Part shown: positions 1 to 8,666 of the stretch, piece by piece
Layout: the number at the start of each line of letters is the position of its first letter
How positions within the stretch are numbered: position 1 is the first letter of the stretch
Assembly (NCBI RefSeq): GCF_000251145.1
Contig: NZ_AIDW01000037.1
Span: forward strand, 124,001-188,000
Length of the DNA stretch: 64,000 nt
Origin: Sphingomonas sp. PAMC 26621
Lineage (GTDB): Bacteria; Pseudomonadota; Alphaproteobacteria; Sphingomonadales; Sphingomonadaceae
Direction: 5' to 3'
Translations under genes and position numbers: made by a program
The notes under the pieces: generated by a model
Told to the model about the DNA's origin: nothing
Databases searched by the model: none
What the model saw: the letters and a program-made list of their open reading frames with translations, nothing else

Positions 1-72
1 GGGGTCCACCGTCGGCCGGGCTAACCAACCGGGGGACGCAAGCACCAGGGGACGCCGGGACCAGCCCGGCGT
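1..72. repeat. Partial palindromic intergenic repeat (family A)
   Basis: The left edge carries GGGGTCCACCGTC and, at about 57-72, an arm resembling GGGACCAGCCCGGCGTGAC. Together these look like a diverged and partly cut-off copy of the CCCGGGGTCCACC palindrome seen cleanly at 4113-4240 and 63151-63244. Confidence 0.5.
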
Positions 73-84
73 GACGAAACGGGA

Positions 85-381
85 TCAGGCCGCGCGGCGC
101 TGCGTCGCGCGGAGCCAGGCGCGCGCGGCGGCCTGTGCGGTCGCGATTTCGCGCGCGGTCATGTCTTCGGCGATTTCGCCGCGGCTCGCCATCCCCGCTT
201 CGCTGCCCGCGACCGCGGCGAGATTGAACCATTTGTGCGCTTCGACCAGATCGACCGAGACCCCGGCGGTGCCGCTCGAATAGACCATGCCGAGTTCGTA
301 GCAGGCGTCGGCATCGCCGCACGCGGCTTCGGCCAATTTGCTGTCGATGAGAAACTGTGCGTTCTTGAGGCTCGTGCCCAT
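85..381 (-). CDS. Sel1-repeat-like small protein
   Basis: A 98-residue protein with one recognisable Sel1/TPR-like helical repeat: GDADACYELGMVYSSG, then a linker and VEAHKWFNLAAVAG at about residues 22-60. Sel1 repeats are protein-interaction scaffolds. With a single motif and no signal peptide, this is probably a small cytoplasmic adaptor. The partner is unknown. It is transcribed leftward, alone, and separated from panC by an intergenic repeat. The ATG at 381 is the natural start. Confidence 0.8.
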   Translation of the reverse strand: MGTSLKNAQFLIDSKLAEAACGDADACYELGMVYSSGTAGVSVDLVEAHKWFNLAAVAGSEAGMASRGEIAEDMTAREIATAQAAARAWLRATQRRAA

Positions 382-513
382 GTCGAATCTTCCCGGTTAA
401 CCAAACCCTCGCCCCGACAGTGCGCGGCGGCCGGTCAAGGAAAGGTTAACGGGGGGATTAGCCTTTGGTCGTAGCGGGGGCCTTCAAGGGTCGTAGCTGG
501 TAGCCTTCCAAGG

Positions 514-619
514 CCTTCCCCGGCGGAGGCCGGGGCCCAGTCGCGATGTCCAGGGTAACAGAGGGCAGCGCTCACCTTCTTCTGCTGCGCTCCTGGGCCC
601 CGGCCTTCGCCGGGGAAGC
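514..619. repeat. Palindromic intergenic repeat (family B)
   Basis: Two inverted arms (CTTCCCCGGCGGAGGCCGGGG and CCCCGGCCTTCGCCGGGGAAG) flank a central segment containing CAGTCGCGATGTCCAGGG. Near-copies occur at 12229-12335, 45518-45622 and 46616-46722. The copy at 45518 shares even the central segment. It fills most of the Sel1-panC gap. Confidence 0.85.
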
Positions 620-672
620 GGCGTGAGGGAGAGCCGTCACATTCTAGAATTTTGTCGCTGCCCCCGTCCCGG

Positions 673-1518
673 CTACCCCTGCGCCGGCACGTCCAGATTA
701 TCGATCAGCCGGGTCGCCCCAAGCCGCGCCGCCGCGAGCAGCCGCCGGGGCCGGTCTTCCGCCATATCCGCGGTCAGCGTCGCGGCATCGACCAGTTCGA
801 CATAATCGACCACGAACCCCGCCGCGATCAGCGATTCCCGCGCCGCCGCCAGCGCATCCGGGGGAGAATCACCCCGCGCGATCGCGCGCGCCGCCTCGCC
901 CAGCGCGCGCGGCAAGGCCACTGCGGCGGCACGCTGCTCGGGCTCGAGATAGACGTTGCGCGACGACAGCGCGAGGCCGTCGTCGTCGCGCTGGGTCGGC
1001 ACGCCCTCGATCTCGATCCCGAAATCGAGGTCCGCGACCATCCGTCGGATCACCGCGAGCTGCTGGAAATCCTTCTCGCCGAACAGCGCGACATCGGGCC
1101 GGACCTGGTTGAACAGCTTGGCGACCACCGTCGCGACCCCGTCGAAATGCCCCGGCCGCGCCGCGCCATCGAGCCCCTCGCTCACCCCCGACACCGAAAT
1201 ATTGGTTGCGAAGCCCGCCGGATACATCACGTCGACCGGGGGCAGCCACAACAGGTCACACCCCGCCTCGCTCAGCATCCGCGCGTCTGCCGCCTCCCGA
1301 CGGGGATAGCGTGCAAGATCCTCGTTCGGGCCGAACTGCCTGGGATTGACGAAGATCGACGCGACGACCTTGCGCCCCTGCCGCCGCGCGGTCTCGATCA
1401 GCGCGATATGCCCGCTGTGGAGCGCGCCCATCGTCGGCACGAGCGCGATGCCCGCCCCGTCGCTGCGAAAATCGGCGATCGCGGAGCGAAGCGCGTCGAG
1501 AGTACGGATGGTTTGCAC
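673..1518 (-). CDS. panC: Pantothenate synthetase
   Basis: PanC condenses pantoate and beta-alanine with ATP to give pantothenate, the coenzyme A precursor, in the cytoplasm. The 281-residue product has the family's usual length. Near the N-terminus it has the nucleotide-binding segment PTMGALHSGHIALIETARRQ, containing the HIGH-like HSGH. Further on come the FVNPRQFGPNEDLARYPR substrate loop, the FGEKDFQQLAVIRRMV segment and the SSRN motif. The start is GTG (MQTIRTLD). It is divergent from mipZ, with about 80 bp between the two starts. Confidence 0.97.
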   Translation of the reverse strand: MQTIRTLDALRSAIADFRSDGAGIALVPTMGALHSGHIALIETARRQGRKVVASIFVNPRQFGPNEDLARYPRREAADARMLSEAGCDLLWLPPVDVMYPAGFATNISVSGVSEGLDGAARPGHFDGVATVVAKLFNQVRPDVALFGEKDFQQLAVIRRMVADLDFGIEIEGVPTQRDDDGLALSSRNVYLEPEQRAAAVALPRALGEAARAIARGDSPPDALAAARESLIAAGFVVDYVELVDAATLTADMAEDRPRRLLAAARLGATRLIDNLDVPAQG

Positions 1519-1599
1519 GCGGGTTGGGCCTTCGGTAAGGACGGGCAGGCCTTCTATGGGGGCAGGCCGTACCGAACAAGACGCTAGGACATCATCCCG

Positions 1600-2393
1600 T
1601 TGGCCACTGCTGCGCGAAAACCCACATCATCGTTTTCGCCAACGAAAAGGGCGGCACCGGCAAGTCGACCACCGCGGTCCATGTCGCGATCGCGCTCGCC
1701 GCGCGCGGGGCGAAGGTCGCCGCGTTCGATCTCGACCACCGCCAGCGCACGATGGGGCGCTATTTCGACAATCGCGCAGCAACCGTCCAGCGGACCGGTC
1801 GCGCGCTACCGATCCCGCGCCACGCGACGCATGACGGCGAGACCGACGAGCGTTTCGAGGCGCTGTTCGCCGACCTCGCGACCGATACCGATTTCCTCGT
1901 GATCGACACGCCGGGTCGCGACGACCGTTTCGGCCGGTTGTCGGCAGCGCGCGCGGACACGCTCGTCACGCCGATGAACGACAGTTTCGTCGATTTCGAC
2001 CTGATCGGGCAGGTTCATCCCGAGACTTACAAGGTCACCCGCCCGAGCTTCTACGCCGAGATGATCTGGGACGCGCGCAAGGCCCGCGCGCGCGCGGACG
2101 GCTCGACGATCGACTGGGTCGTGCTGCGCAACCGCGTCCAGCATATCGAGGCGCGCAACATGCGCCGCGTGTCGGACGCGCTCGACCAGCTCGCCAAGCG
2201 AGTCGGGTTCCGCATCGTGCCGGGGCTCGGCGAGCGCGTGATCTATCGCGAGCTGTTCCCCGCCGGGCTGACGATGCTCGATTCGGGCGAATTCGGCGCG
2301 ATGGGGCTGGCGCATGTCGCCGCGCGGCAGGAGCTGCGCGAGATGATGGGCGCGCTCGCCTTGCCCGAATCCGTGCTGCCGACGTTCGCCTGA
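1600..2393 (+). CDS. mipZ: MipZ/ParA-family division-plane ATPase (apparent 1-base frameshift)
   Basis: MipZ is a ParA-like ATPase that forms polar gradients and blocks FtsZ assembly away from midcell in alphaproteobacteria. A deviant Walker A motif (NEKGGTGKST) is encoded at about 1641-1670, and FDLDHRQRT, VIDTPGRDD and VVLRNR follow in the same frame. That frame has no usable ATG, GTG or TTG upstream of Walker A. A TTG at 1600 with AGGA at 1586-1589 would give MATAARKP, but this lies in another frame. One extra base in the CCC run at 1621-1623 joins the two parts into a 264-residue protein of normal length. An ATG at 1752 would drop Walker A and cannot be the real start. Either the assembly misses a base or the gene is broken. 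Its stop overlaps the next gene by one base. Confidence 0.85.
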
Positions 2394-2653
2394 TGAGCAA
2401 GGTCCTGCTCCTCGTCGCGCTGCTGGTCGGCGTGTGGCTGCTGCTGCTGCGGCCCAGGCCCAAGGCGAAACCGCGCCCGCAAACCGCGGAGAGCGAAGCG
2501 CGCGCGGTGCTCGGGGTCGGCCCGACGGCCGATGCCGCCGCGATCCGCGCCGCGCACCGTCGCCTCGTCACCTCGCTCCACCCCGACAAGGGGGGATCGG
2601 CCGAGCTTACCCGTCGTATCAACGCGGCGCGGGATGTACTGCTTAAACCCTGA
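2393..2653 (+). CDS. Membrane-anchored J-domain protein
   Basis: An 86-residue protein with an N-terminal transmembrane helix (about residues 3-20), a basic proline-rich linker, and a short C-terminal J domain with the HPD signature at residues 63-65 (SLHPDKGG). J domains stimulate DnaK ATPase, so this probably recruits DnaK to the inner membrane, resembling DjlA/TIM14-like small J proteins. Its ATG overlaps the mipZ stop (TGATG), so the two genes are translationally coupled. Confidence 0.88.
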   Translation: MSKVLLLVALLVGVWLLLLRPRPKAKPRPQTAESEARAVLGVGPTADAAAIRAAHRRLVTSLHPDKGGSAELTRRINAARDVLLKP

Positions 2654-2711
2654 TCATTGAACTTTCGCACGTCTGATCGATTTGATCGTGCAACGAAATC
2701 CCAGGAGGACC

Positions 2712-4097
2712 ATGATGACGCATCGTTTCGACCCGACTTCGCTCCGCGAATATGACATCCGCGGCATCGTCGGCAAAACGCTCGGCACTGCAGACGCCGA
2801 CGCGATCGGTCGCGGCTTCGGCACGCGCGTGCGCCGCGCCGGGGGAACCCGCGTCGCGGTCGGCTATGACGGCCGCCTGTCCTCGCCCGAACTCGAAGCC
2901 GCGCTCGTCGGCGGGCTGACCGCGGCCGGCGTCGACGTCGTGCGGATCGGCATGGGGCCGACCCCGATGCTCTATTACGCCGAGGCCACGCTAGAAGTGG
3001 ATGGCGGCATCGAGATAACCGGCAGCCATAATCCCTCCGATTACAATGGCTTCAAGATGGTGCTGCAGCACAAGCCGTTTTTCGGCGCGGACATCCAGGA
3101 TCTCGGGCGGATGGCCGAGGAAGGCGATTGGGAGACGGGCGAAGGCACCGTCTCGACCGCCGACGTCGAGGACGAATATGTCGGCCGCCTGATGGCCGGG
3201 TTCGCGGGCGGCACCTACAAGATCGGGTGGGACGCGGGCAACGGCGTGTCGGGCCCGATCATCGAGAAGCTGGTCAAGCTCCTCCCGGGTGAGCATCACC
3301 TGCTGTTCACCGATGTCGACGGCAAATTTCCCAACCATCATCCCGATCCTACCGATGAAGCCAATCTGGTCGATCTCAAGCGGCTCGTCGCGGAAAAGAA
3401 CCTCGATTTCGGTCTGGCGTTCGATGGCGATGGCGACCGGATCGGCGCGATCGACGGCGAAGGCCGCGTGATCTGGGGCGACCAAATTCTCTCCATTCTG
3501 GCCGAACCTGTCCTCAAGGAGCTTCCGGGCGCGACGATCATCGCCGACGTCAAGGCGTCGCAGATGCTGTACGACCGGGTCGCCGAACTCGGCGGCAAGC
3601 CGCTGATGTGGAAGACCGGGCATAGCCTGATCAAGATGAAGATGAAGGAAACCGACAGCCCGCTCGCGGGCGAGATGAGCGGCCATATCTTCTTCGCGCA
3701 TGAATATTACGGGTTCGACGACGCACAATACGCTGCGGTTCGTTTCATCCGGGCGGCGCACATGATCGGCAAGTCGGTCACCGAGTTGCGCGGCGCGATG
3801 CCCGCTTTGGTCAACACGCCCGAAATGCGCTTCCAGGTCGACGAGAGCCGCAAGTTCGCGGTGGTCGAGGAAGTGCTCGCGCGGCTCGAGGCGGATGGCG
3901 CCGAGGTCGACCGCACCGACGGCGCACGCGTCAACACCCCCGACGGCTGGTGGCTGCTCCGCGCATCGAACACGCAGGATGTGCTCGTCGCGCGCGCCGA
4001 AGCAAAGGACCAGCCCGCGCTCGACCGCCTGCTCGCGATGATCGACGACCAGCTCGAGAAGAGCGGGCTGCAGCGTGGCCCGCAGGCGGCGCACTAA
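2712..4097 (+). CDS. Phosphomannomutase/phosphoglucomutase
   Basis: An alpha-D-phosphohexomutase of 461 residues, the usual AlgC/ManB-like size. It interconverts hexose 6- and 1-phosphates and so supplies GDP-mannose or UDP-glucose for envelope and exopolysaccharide. The phosphoserine loop TGSHNPSDYNGFKM is at about 103-116 (Ser105). The metal loop FDGDGDRIG is near 245, and a C-terminal phosphate-binding domain includes RASNTQDVL. AGGAGG at 2703-2708 precedes two consecutive ATGs at 2712 and 2715. The second has the better spacing. Possible in-frame starts further upstream lack this ribosome binding site. Confidence 0.95.
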   Translation: MMTHRFDPTSLREYDIRGIVGKTLGTADADAIGRGFGTRVRRAGGTRVAVGYDGRLSSPELEAALVGGLTAAGVDVVRIGMGPTPMLYYAEATLEVDGGIEITGSHNPSDYNGFKMVLQHKPFFGADIQDLGRMAEEGDWETGEGTVSTADVEDEYVGRLMAGFAGGTYKIGWDAGNGVSGPIIEKLVKLLPGEHHLLFTDVDGKFPNHHPDPTDEANLVDLKRLVAEKNLDFGLAFDGDGDRIGAIDGEGRVIWGDQILSILAEPVLKELPGATIIADVKASQMLYDRVAELGGKPLMWKTGHSLIKMKMKETDSPLAGEMSGHIFFAHEYYGFDDAQYAAVRFIRAAHMIGKSVTELRGAMPALVNTPEMRFQVDESRKFAVVEEVLARLEADGAEVDRTDGARVNTPDGWWLLRASNTQDVLVARAEAKDQPALDRLLAMIDDQLEKSGLQRGPQAAH

Positions 4098-4112
4098 GGT
4101 CCTGTCCTGACC

Positions 4113-4240
4113 GTCACCCCGGGCTTTGCCCGGGGTCCACCCCAGCCGTCACCCCGGGCTTGTCCCGGGGTCGACCGTGGTCTTGCCCGACGCGCGCAGG
4201 ACGCAGACCACGGTGGATGCCGGGACAAGTCCGGCATGAC
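4113..4240. repeat. Palindromic intergenic repeat cluster (family A)
   Basis: Two near-identical arms, GTCACCCCGGGCTTTGCCCG and GTCACCCCGGGCTTGTCCCG, each continue into GGGGT(C)C/GACC. A matching inverted arm ends in GCCGGGACAAGTCCGGCATG. The element sits between the phosphomannomutase stop and the next gene. Related copies are at 1-72 and inside cobC at 63151-63244. Confidence 0.85.
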
Positions 4241-4303
4241 GAAAGCTGTGGAGCGCACTACACTCCCCTCGCAATCCCCTTCAAAACACGCCACCTAGGC
4301 ACA

Positions 4304-5068
4304 ATGCCTCCCCCCGCGCCCCAGATCATCCGCGTCATCGACCTCGAGACCACCGGCGAAGGTCCGCCGATCCACGGCGTGTGCGAGATCGGCTGGCAGG
4401 ACGTCGCGCTGCAGAAGGATGGCCGCTGGGAGATCGAGGGCGAAGGCGGCGCGCGGCTCGTCAACCCCGGTCGCCCGATCCCCCCGCTGACCCAGGCGAT
4501 CCACCATATCCTCGACGAACAGGTCGCCGACGCGCCCTTCTGGCACGACGTCGCGCGCGGCGTGCTCGACCCCTATCCGCGCCGGATCGCGCTCGCGGCA
4601 CATCGCGCGGATTACGAACAGAAGTTCTGCACGTCTCCGCTGACGCGCGGCGCGCCGTGGATCTGCACGTGGAAATGCGCGCTGCGGCTGTGGCCCGATA
4701 CGCCGAGCTTTTCCAACCAGATGCTCCGCTACTGGCGCAAGCCCGAGGGGATGGTCCACGAGCTTGGCCTGCCCGCGCACCGCGCCTTCCCCGACGCCTA
4801 TGTCACCGCCTTCCACCTGCGCGACATGTTGAACGAAGTCGGTCCCGAGCAGCTGCTCGCCTGGTCGGCGGTCCCCGGGCTGCTGCCGCGCGTGATCCGC
4901 CCCGGGCCGGATCGCGGCAAGAGCTGGCAGGAGATCAGCGACGATTCGCTGTCGATCATGCTGGGTGATCGCGATCTCGACGTGCGCTTCACCGCCGAAA
5001 CCGAGCTTGCGCGCAGGCGCGGCGGGGGTGTCGTCGGGCGGCCGTCGCCGCAGGGGAAGCTACTGTAA
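4304..5068 (+). CDS. DnaQ-like 3'-5' exonuclease
   Basis: A 254-residue DEDD-family exonuclease. The first metal-binding motif is at the N-terminus (RVIDLETTGEG, Asp and Glu). The second region is LAAHRADYEQKF. The third, HRAFPDAYVTAFHLRDML, has His and Asp arranged as in the DEDDh class. It could act in DNA proofreading, repair or RNA turnover. The substrate cannot be told from sequence. The reading frame runs open far upstream, but homology begins at this ATG, after the repeat cluster. Confidence 0.85.
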   Translation: MPPPAPQIIRVIDLETTGEGPPIHGVCEIGWQDVALQKDGRWEIEGEGGARLVNPGRPIPPLTQAIHHILDEQVADAPFWHDVARGVLDPYPRRIALAAHRADYEQKFCTSPLTRGAPWICTWKCALRLWPDTPSFSNQMLRYWRKPEGMVHELGLPAHRAFPDAYVTAFHLRDMLNEVGPEQLLAWSAVPGLLPRVIRPGPDRGKSWQEISDDSLSIMLGDRDLDVRFTAETELARRRGGGVVGRPSPQGKLL

Positions 5069-5085
5069 GGCCCGTCCTCGCGGGC
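5068..5085 (+). terminator. Hairpin after the exonuclease gene
   Basis: GGCCCG TCCTCG CGGGCC forms a 6-bp GC stem directly after the stop codon. There is no strong U-run, so termination is only likely. Confidence 0.4.
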
Positions 5086-5234
5086 CACCCAAATCCGTTC
5101 GGGTTGAGCGATGTAGGAGCCCATGCAGCACTGGCCCTTCGACGTCGCTGAGGGCAAACGGCGAGGGATCCGATTGATCGTCATCAACGCCGTGCCACTG
5201 GCGTTTATCGTTGCCGCTGCGTAAGGACGCAGCC

Positions 5235-6755
5235 ATGTACAAGCGTTTGGTCCCAGGGTTTGGCGTCAGCGAAGGCCGCATGGGCCGGTTCCTGGTGGCG
5301 TGCATGTCGCTCGGATTCCTGCTGCTCGTCGCCGCCGGGATCGCCGCCGCCTGGTCGACCGACCAGAACGAGCGCCACACCCGCGACGTCAACCACACCT
5401 ATGAGGTCGAACTCTCGATCGGCCGCGCGCGGATCGCGATCGAACAGAGCGAAACCGCGCGGCGCGGGTATCTGATCACCGACGATCCGATCTATCTGAC
5501 GACCTATCGCGCCGCGATCGCCGAGCTTCCCCGTGCGATCAACCGGATCGCCACGCTCACCGCGGACAACCCCCGCCAGCAGGCCAATGTCGCCGCGTTG
5601 CGCGGGCAGACCGCAGCGCTCGCCGAACAGCGCGAACGCACGATCGTCCTCGCTGGGCAGGGCAACCGTACCGCCGCGGTCGCGCAGTTCGAGGCTGAAA
5701 CGAGCGCGCGCCGGATGCGCACCGTCCGCGCGCTGGCGGACCGGATGGTCGCCGAGGAACAGCGCCTGCTCGCGATCCGCGATGCGGCGCAGCAGTCCAG
5801 CGTCCGCCTGTTCTACGTCACGCTCGGGCTTGCCGGGCTGCTGCTCGCGCTGGTTGCGCTCGTCACGCTGGTGACGGTGTTGCGCTACACCCGCGAGCTT
5901 GCGACTTCGCGCGATGCGCTGCGCGATTTCGCCGATACGCTCGAAAACCAAGTCGAGGAACGCACCGCCGACCTCAGCCGCGCGAACGAGGAAATCCAGC
6001 GCTTCGCCTATATTGTCAGCCACGACCTGCGCAGCCCGCTGGTCAACGTGATGGGCTTCACCGCCGAGCTCGAGGCAGCGACCGGCGCGATCACCGAACT
6101 GATCGATCGTGCCGAGGAAAAGGCGCCCGAGATCGTCAGCGAGGACGCCCGGCTGGCGGCGCGCGAGGATTTGCCCGAGGCGATCCGCTTCATCCGCACC
6201 TCGACGCAGAAGATGGACCGGCTGATCAACGCGATCCTCAAGCTGTCGCGCCAGGGCCGCCGCGTCATCTCGTCCGAGCCGCTCGATCTGGCGACGCTGG
6301 TCGACGGGATCGGCGCGAGTCTGACGCAGCAGATGGAGCAGCGCGGCACCACGCTGACGGTCGAGCGCCCGCTGCCCGACCTCGTCAGTGACCGGGTCGC
6401 GGTCGAGCAGATCTTCTCCAACCTGATCGAGAATGCCGTCAAATATCTCGATCCCAAGCGCCCCGGACGGATCGTGGTACGCGGCAAGCGCACCGGCAAG
6501 CGGATCCGCTATGAGATCGAGGACAATGGCCGCGGCATCGCGCCCGCCGATCATGCCCGCGTGTTCGACCTGTTCCGCCGTTCGGGCACGCAGGACCAGC
6601 CGGGCGAAGGGATCGGACTCGCGCATGTCCGCGCCTTGGCGTATCGGCTTGGCGGGGTGATCGACGTCACGTCCGAACTCGGACGCGGCGCGACCTTCCA
6701 TTTGACGCTTCCGGCGACCTATGCCGAACCCAAGACCGATACCCGAGGACGCTGA
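5235..6755 (+). CDS. CHASE3-domain sensor histidine kinase
   Basis: A 506-residue inner-membrane kinase. TM1 is at about 17-40. A periplasmic CHASE3 helical sensor follows (about 45-185, including SIGRARIAIEQSETARRGYL), then TM2 at about 192-215 and a short coiled coil. The HisKA box is FAYIVSHDLRSPLVNV with the phospho-accepting His near residue 263. The HATPase domain carries NLIENAVKYLD, IEDNGRGIA and GIGLAHV. AAGGA at 5223-5227 lies 7 bases before this ATG. The gene heads a three-gene signalling operon. CHASE3 ligands are unknown. Confidence 0.93.
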   Translation: MYKRLVPGFGVSEGRMGRFLVACMSLGFLLLVAAGIAAAWSTDQNERHTRDVNHTYEVELSIGRARIAIEQSETARRGYLITDDPIYLTTYRAAIAELPRAINRIATLTADNPRQQANVAALRGQTAALAEQRERTIVLAGQGNRTAAVAQFEAETSARRMRTVRALADRMVAEEQRLLAIRDAAQQSSVRLFYVTLGLAGLLLALVALVTLVTVLRYTRELATSRDALRDFADTLENQVEERTADLSRANEEIQRFAYIVSHDLRSPLVNVMGFTAELEAATGAITELIDRAEEKAPEIVSEDARLAAREDLPEAIRFIRTSTQKMDRLINAILKLSRQGRRVISSEPLDLATLVDGIGASLTQQMEQRGTTLTVERPLPDLVSDRVAVEQIFSNLIENAVKYLDPKRPGRIVVRGKRTGKRIRYEIEDNGRGIAPADHARVFDLFRRSGTQDQPGEGIGLAHVRALAYRLGGVIDVTSELGRGATFHLTLPATYAEPKTDTRGR

Positions 6756-6756
6756 G

Positions 6757-7206
6757 ATGACCGACCACCAGACCGTCAGCATCATCATGATCGAGGATGA
6801 CGAGGGGCACGCCCGGCTGATCGAGAAGAACATCCGGCGCGCGGGCATCCTCAACGAAATCCAGCATTTCACCGACGGCACGAGCGCGCTCGAATATCTG
6901 TTCAACAGTGATCGCGGCCCCGGCCACGGTGGCCCCGCGCTCGTCCTGCTCGATCTCAACCTGCCCGACATGGGCGGCACCGACATCCTCGCGAAGATTA
7001 AGGGCTCGGACGGCCCGCTCAAGCGCACCCCGGTCGTAGTGCTGACGACCACCGACGACAAGGTCGAGATTCAGCGCTGCTACGATCTCGGCTGCAACGT
7101 CTACATCACCAAGCCGGTCAATTACGAAAGCTTCGCACAGGCGATCCGCCAGCTCGGGCTGTTCCTGTCGGTGATCCAGGTCCCCGACGCCGAGGGCCAC
7201 GGGTGA
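6757..7206 (+). CDS. Stand-alone response regulator receiver (Rcp1-like)
   Basis: A 149-residue single receiver domain without an output domain. The acidic pair IEDDE is near residue 13, the predicted phospho-acceptor Asp66 is in VLLDLNLPDMGG, and the conserved Thr and Lys are in VVLTTTDD and ITKPVNYE. This layout resembles Rcp1/CheY-like partners of CHASE3 or phytochrome kinases. It starts one base after the kinase stop and is probably the phosphorylation target of one or both neighbouring kinases. Confidence 0.92.
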   Translation: MTDHQTVSIIMIEDDEGHARLIEKNIRRAGILNEIQHFTDGTSALEYLFNSDRGPGHGGPALVLLDLNLPDMGGTDILAKIKGSDGPLKRTPVVVLTTTDDKVEIQRCYDLGCNVYITKPVNYESFAQAIRQLGLFLSVIQVPDAEGHG

Positions 7207-8255
7207 TCGAACGCTCGGGCCAGACTGCCGGGCCAGCGGTCCTCTACATCGATGACGACGCGGGGCTGCGACGGCTCGCGGCGCGCGCGCTGTCGCGGCT
7301 CGGGTTTACCGTAACGGTCGCCGAGGGCGGGGCCGAGGGGCTGGCGCTTGCGCGCGAACAGCCTTTCGACCTGATCGCGGTCGATCACTACATGCCCGGA
7401 ATGGACGGGATCGAGACGCTCGACGCGATCCGCCAGCTGCCGGTCGCGCCGCCGGTCGTCTACGTCACCGGGTCCGAGGAAGGCCGGATCGCGGTCGCCG
7501 CGCTCAAGGCGGGCGCGTCGGACTATGTCGTCAAGACGGTCGGCAGCGACTTCTTCGACCTGCTCGCCAGCGCCTTCGCGCAGGTGCTCGAACGCGCGGC
7601 GCTCGAACGCGACAAGACCGCCGCCGAGGACCAGCTCCGCGCCAGCAACGCCCGGCTCGAAGCGCTGCTGCGCGAGGTCAACCACCGCGTCGCCAACAGC
7701 CTGCAGATCGTCTCCGCGATGGTGCGGATGCAATCGACGGCGCTGCAGGACGATAATGCGCGGCTCGCGCTCGAGGATACGCAGCGCCGCATCGCCGCGA
7801 TCGCGCAGGTCCACCGTCGCCTCTACACCAGCAACGATGTCGAGCAGGTCGACATGCGCGAATATCTGAAAGCGCTGGTCGACGAACTCGGCGAGACCTG
7901 GTCGACCCCGACCGCCCCGCGCACGCTGTCGCTGTTCGCCGAGCCGATCCGGCTTGCGACCGACCGTGCGGTCTCGCTCGGCGTGATCGTCACCGAGCTC
8001 GTCAGCAACGCGTGCAAATACGCCTATCCGGTCGGCGGCGGCGAAGTCCGCGTTTCGCTTCGCGAGGACGGGGCGACGCACTTCAAGCTGCTGGTCGAGG
8101 ACGACGGGATCGGCATGCCCGCCGACGCGACCCCTCAGGGCACCGGCGTCGGCACCAAGCTGATCCGCGCGATGGCGCAGAGCCTGCAGACGATCGTCGA
8201 GTATGACAGCATCGGCAACGGCGTCCGCGCGACGCTGCGCGCGGCGCGGGACTGA
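7203..8255 (+). CDS. Receiver-HisKA_2 hybrid sensor kinase
   Basis: A 350-residue soluble protein. An N-terminal receiver (about 12-125, predicted Asp61 in AVDHYMPGMDG) joins through a coiled coil to a HisKA_2 kinase with His161 in EVNHRVANSLQIV. The ATPase region has ELVSNACKYAYP and DDGIGMP. HisKA_2/HWE kinases are common in alphaproteobacterial general-stress and light signalling. The GTG start overlaps the preceding stop (GTGA). With the two upstream genes it forms a kinase/receiver/receiver-kinase relay. No PhyR or NepR gene is present here. Confidence 0.92.
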   Translation: MIERSGQTAGPAVLYIDDDAGLRRLAARALSRLGFTVTVAEGGAEGLALAREQPFDLIAVDHYMPGMDGIETLDAIRQLPVAPPVVYVTGSEEGRIAVAALKAGASDYVVKTVGSDFFDLLASAFAQVLERAALERDKTAAEDQLRASNARLEALLREVNHRVANSLQIVSAMVRMQSTALQDDNARLALEDTQRRIAAIAQVHRRLYTSNDVEQVDMREYLKALVDELGETWSTPTAPRTLSLFAEPIRLATDRAVSLGVIVTELVSNACKYAYPVGGGEVRVSLREDGATHFKLLVEDDGIGMPADATPQGTGVGTKLIRAMAQSLQTIVEYDSIGNGVRATLRAARD

Positions 8256-8345
8256 GCGGCACCGCCACCCCGCTAAGACTAAAGACGCACGCCCCTTTTT
8301 CCGATAACTTACCATCCGTTAACCGCATACCCATAGACCGGCGGG

Positions 8346-8666
8346 ATGCGACACATCCCCTTTCCGATAGCGATACCCCTGCAGGCGGTAGTGGCGGTGC
8401 TTGCCGTGCTCGGGCTGGCGCTCTGGCCGCCCGCCAAGGGGGCGATCCTGCTGATCCCCATGCTGCAGAACAACGCCGCGTCGCTCGTCCCGCTGGCGCG
8501 CGCGAGCGGGGCGTTGCTCGTCGGCAACGGGCCGTTCCCCGGGTCGCTCGTCGTGCTCGGGGATCGCGCCCGCCTGCTGCGGCAGATCCGCGCGTGGAAC
8601 GTCATCCTGCTCGCCGCCCCGGCTGCGGGCTGCGGCGACGACCGCCAGTTCGGCCCCGCGGCATGA
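8346..8666 (+). CDS. Small membrane protein of unknown function
   Basis: A 106-residue protein with one N-terminal hydrophobic segment (about residues 5-30) and a second moderately hydrophobic region near residue 80. I recognise no domain. Its stop overlaps the ATG of the downstream chemoreceptor (ATGA), so the pair is probably co-translated. The coding potential and overlap make it a credible gene. Confidence 0.6.
   Translation: MRHIPFPIAIPLQAVVAVLAVLGLALWPPAKGAILLIPMLQNNAASLVPLARASGALLVGNGPFPGSLVVLGDRARLLRQIRAWNVILLAAPAAGCGDDRQFGPAA

Noticed and set aside
652..1587. 311-codon open frame on the plus strand opposite panC
   Set aside because: It is Arg/Pro-rich with no family resemblance and mirrors panC codon by codon, a usual artefact of high GC.
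5205..7061. 618-codon minus-strand frame opposite the CHASE3 kinase
   Set aside because: Antisense shadow. The plus strand encodes complete kinase and receiver domains.
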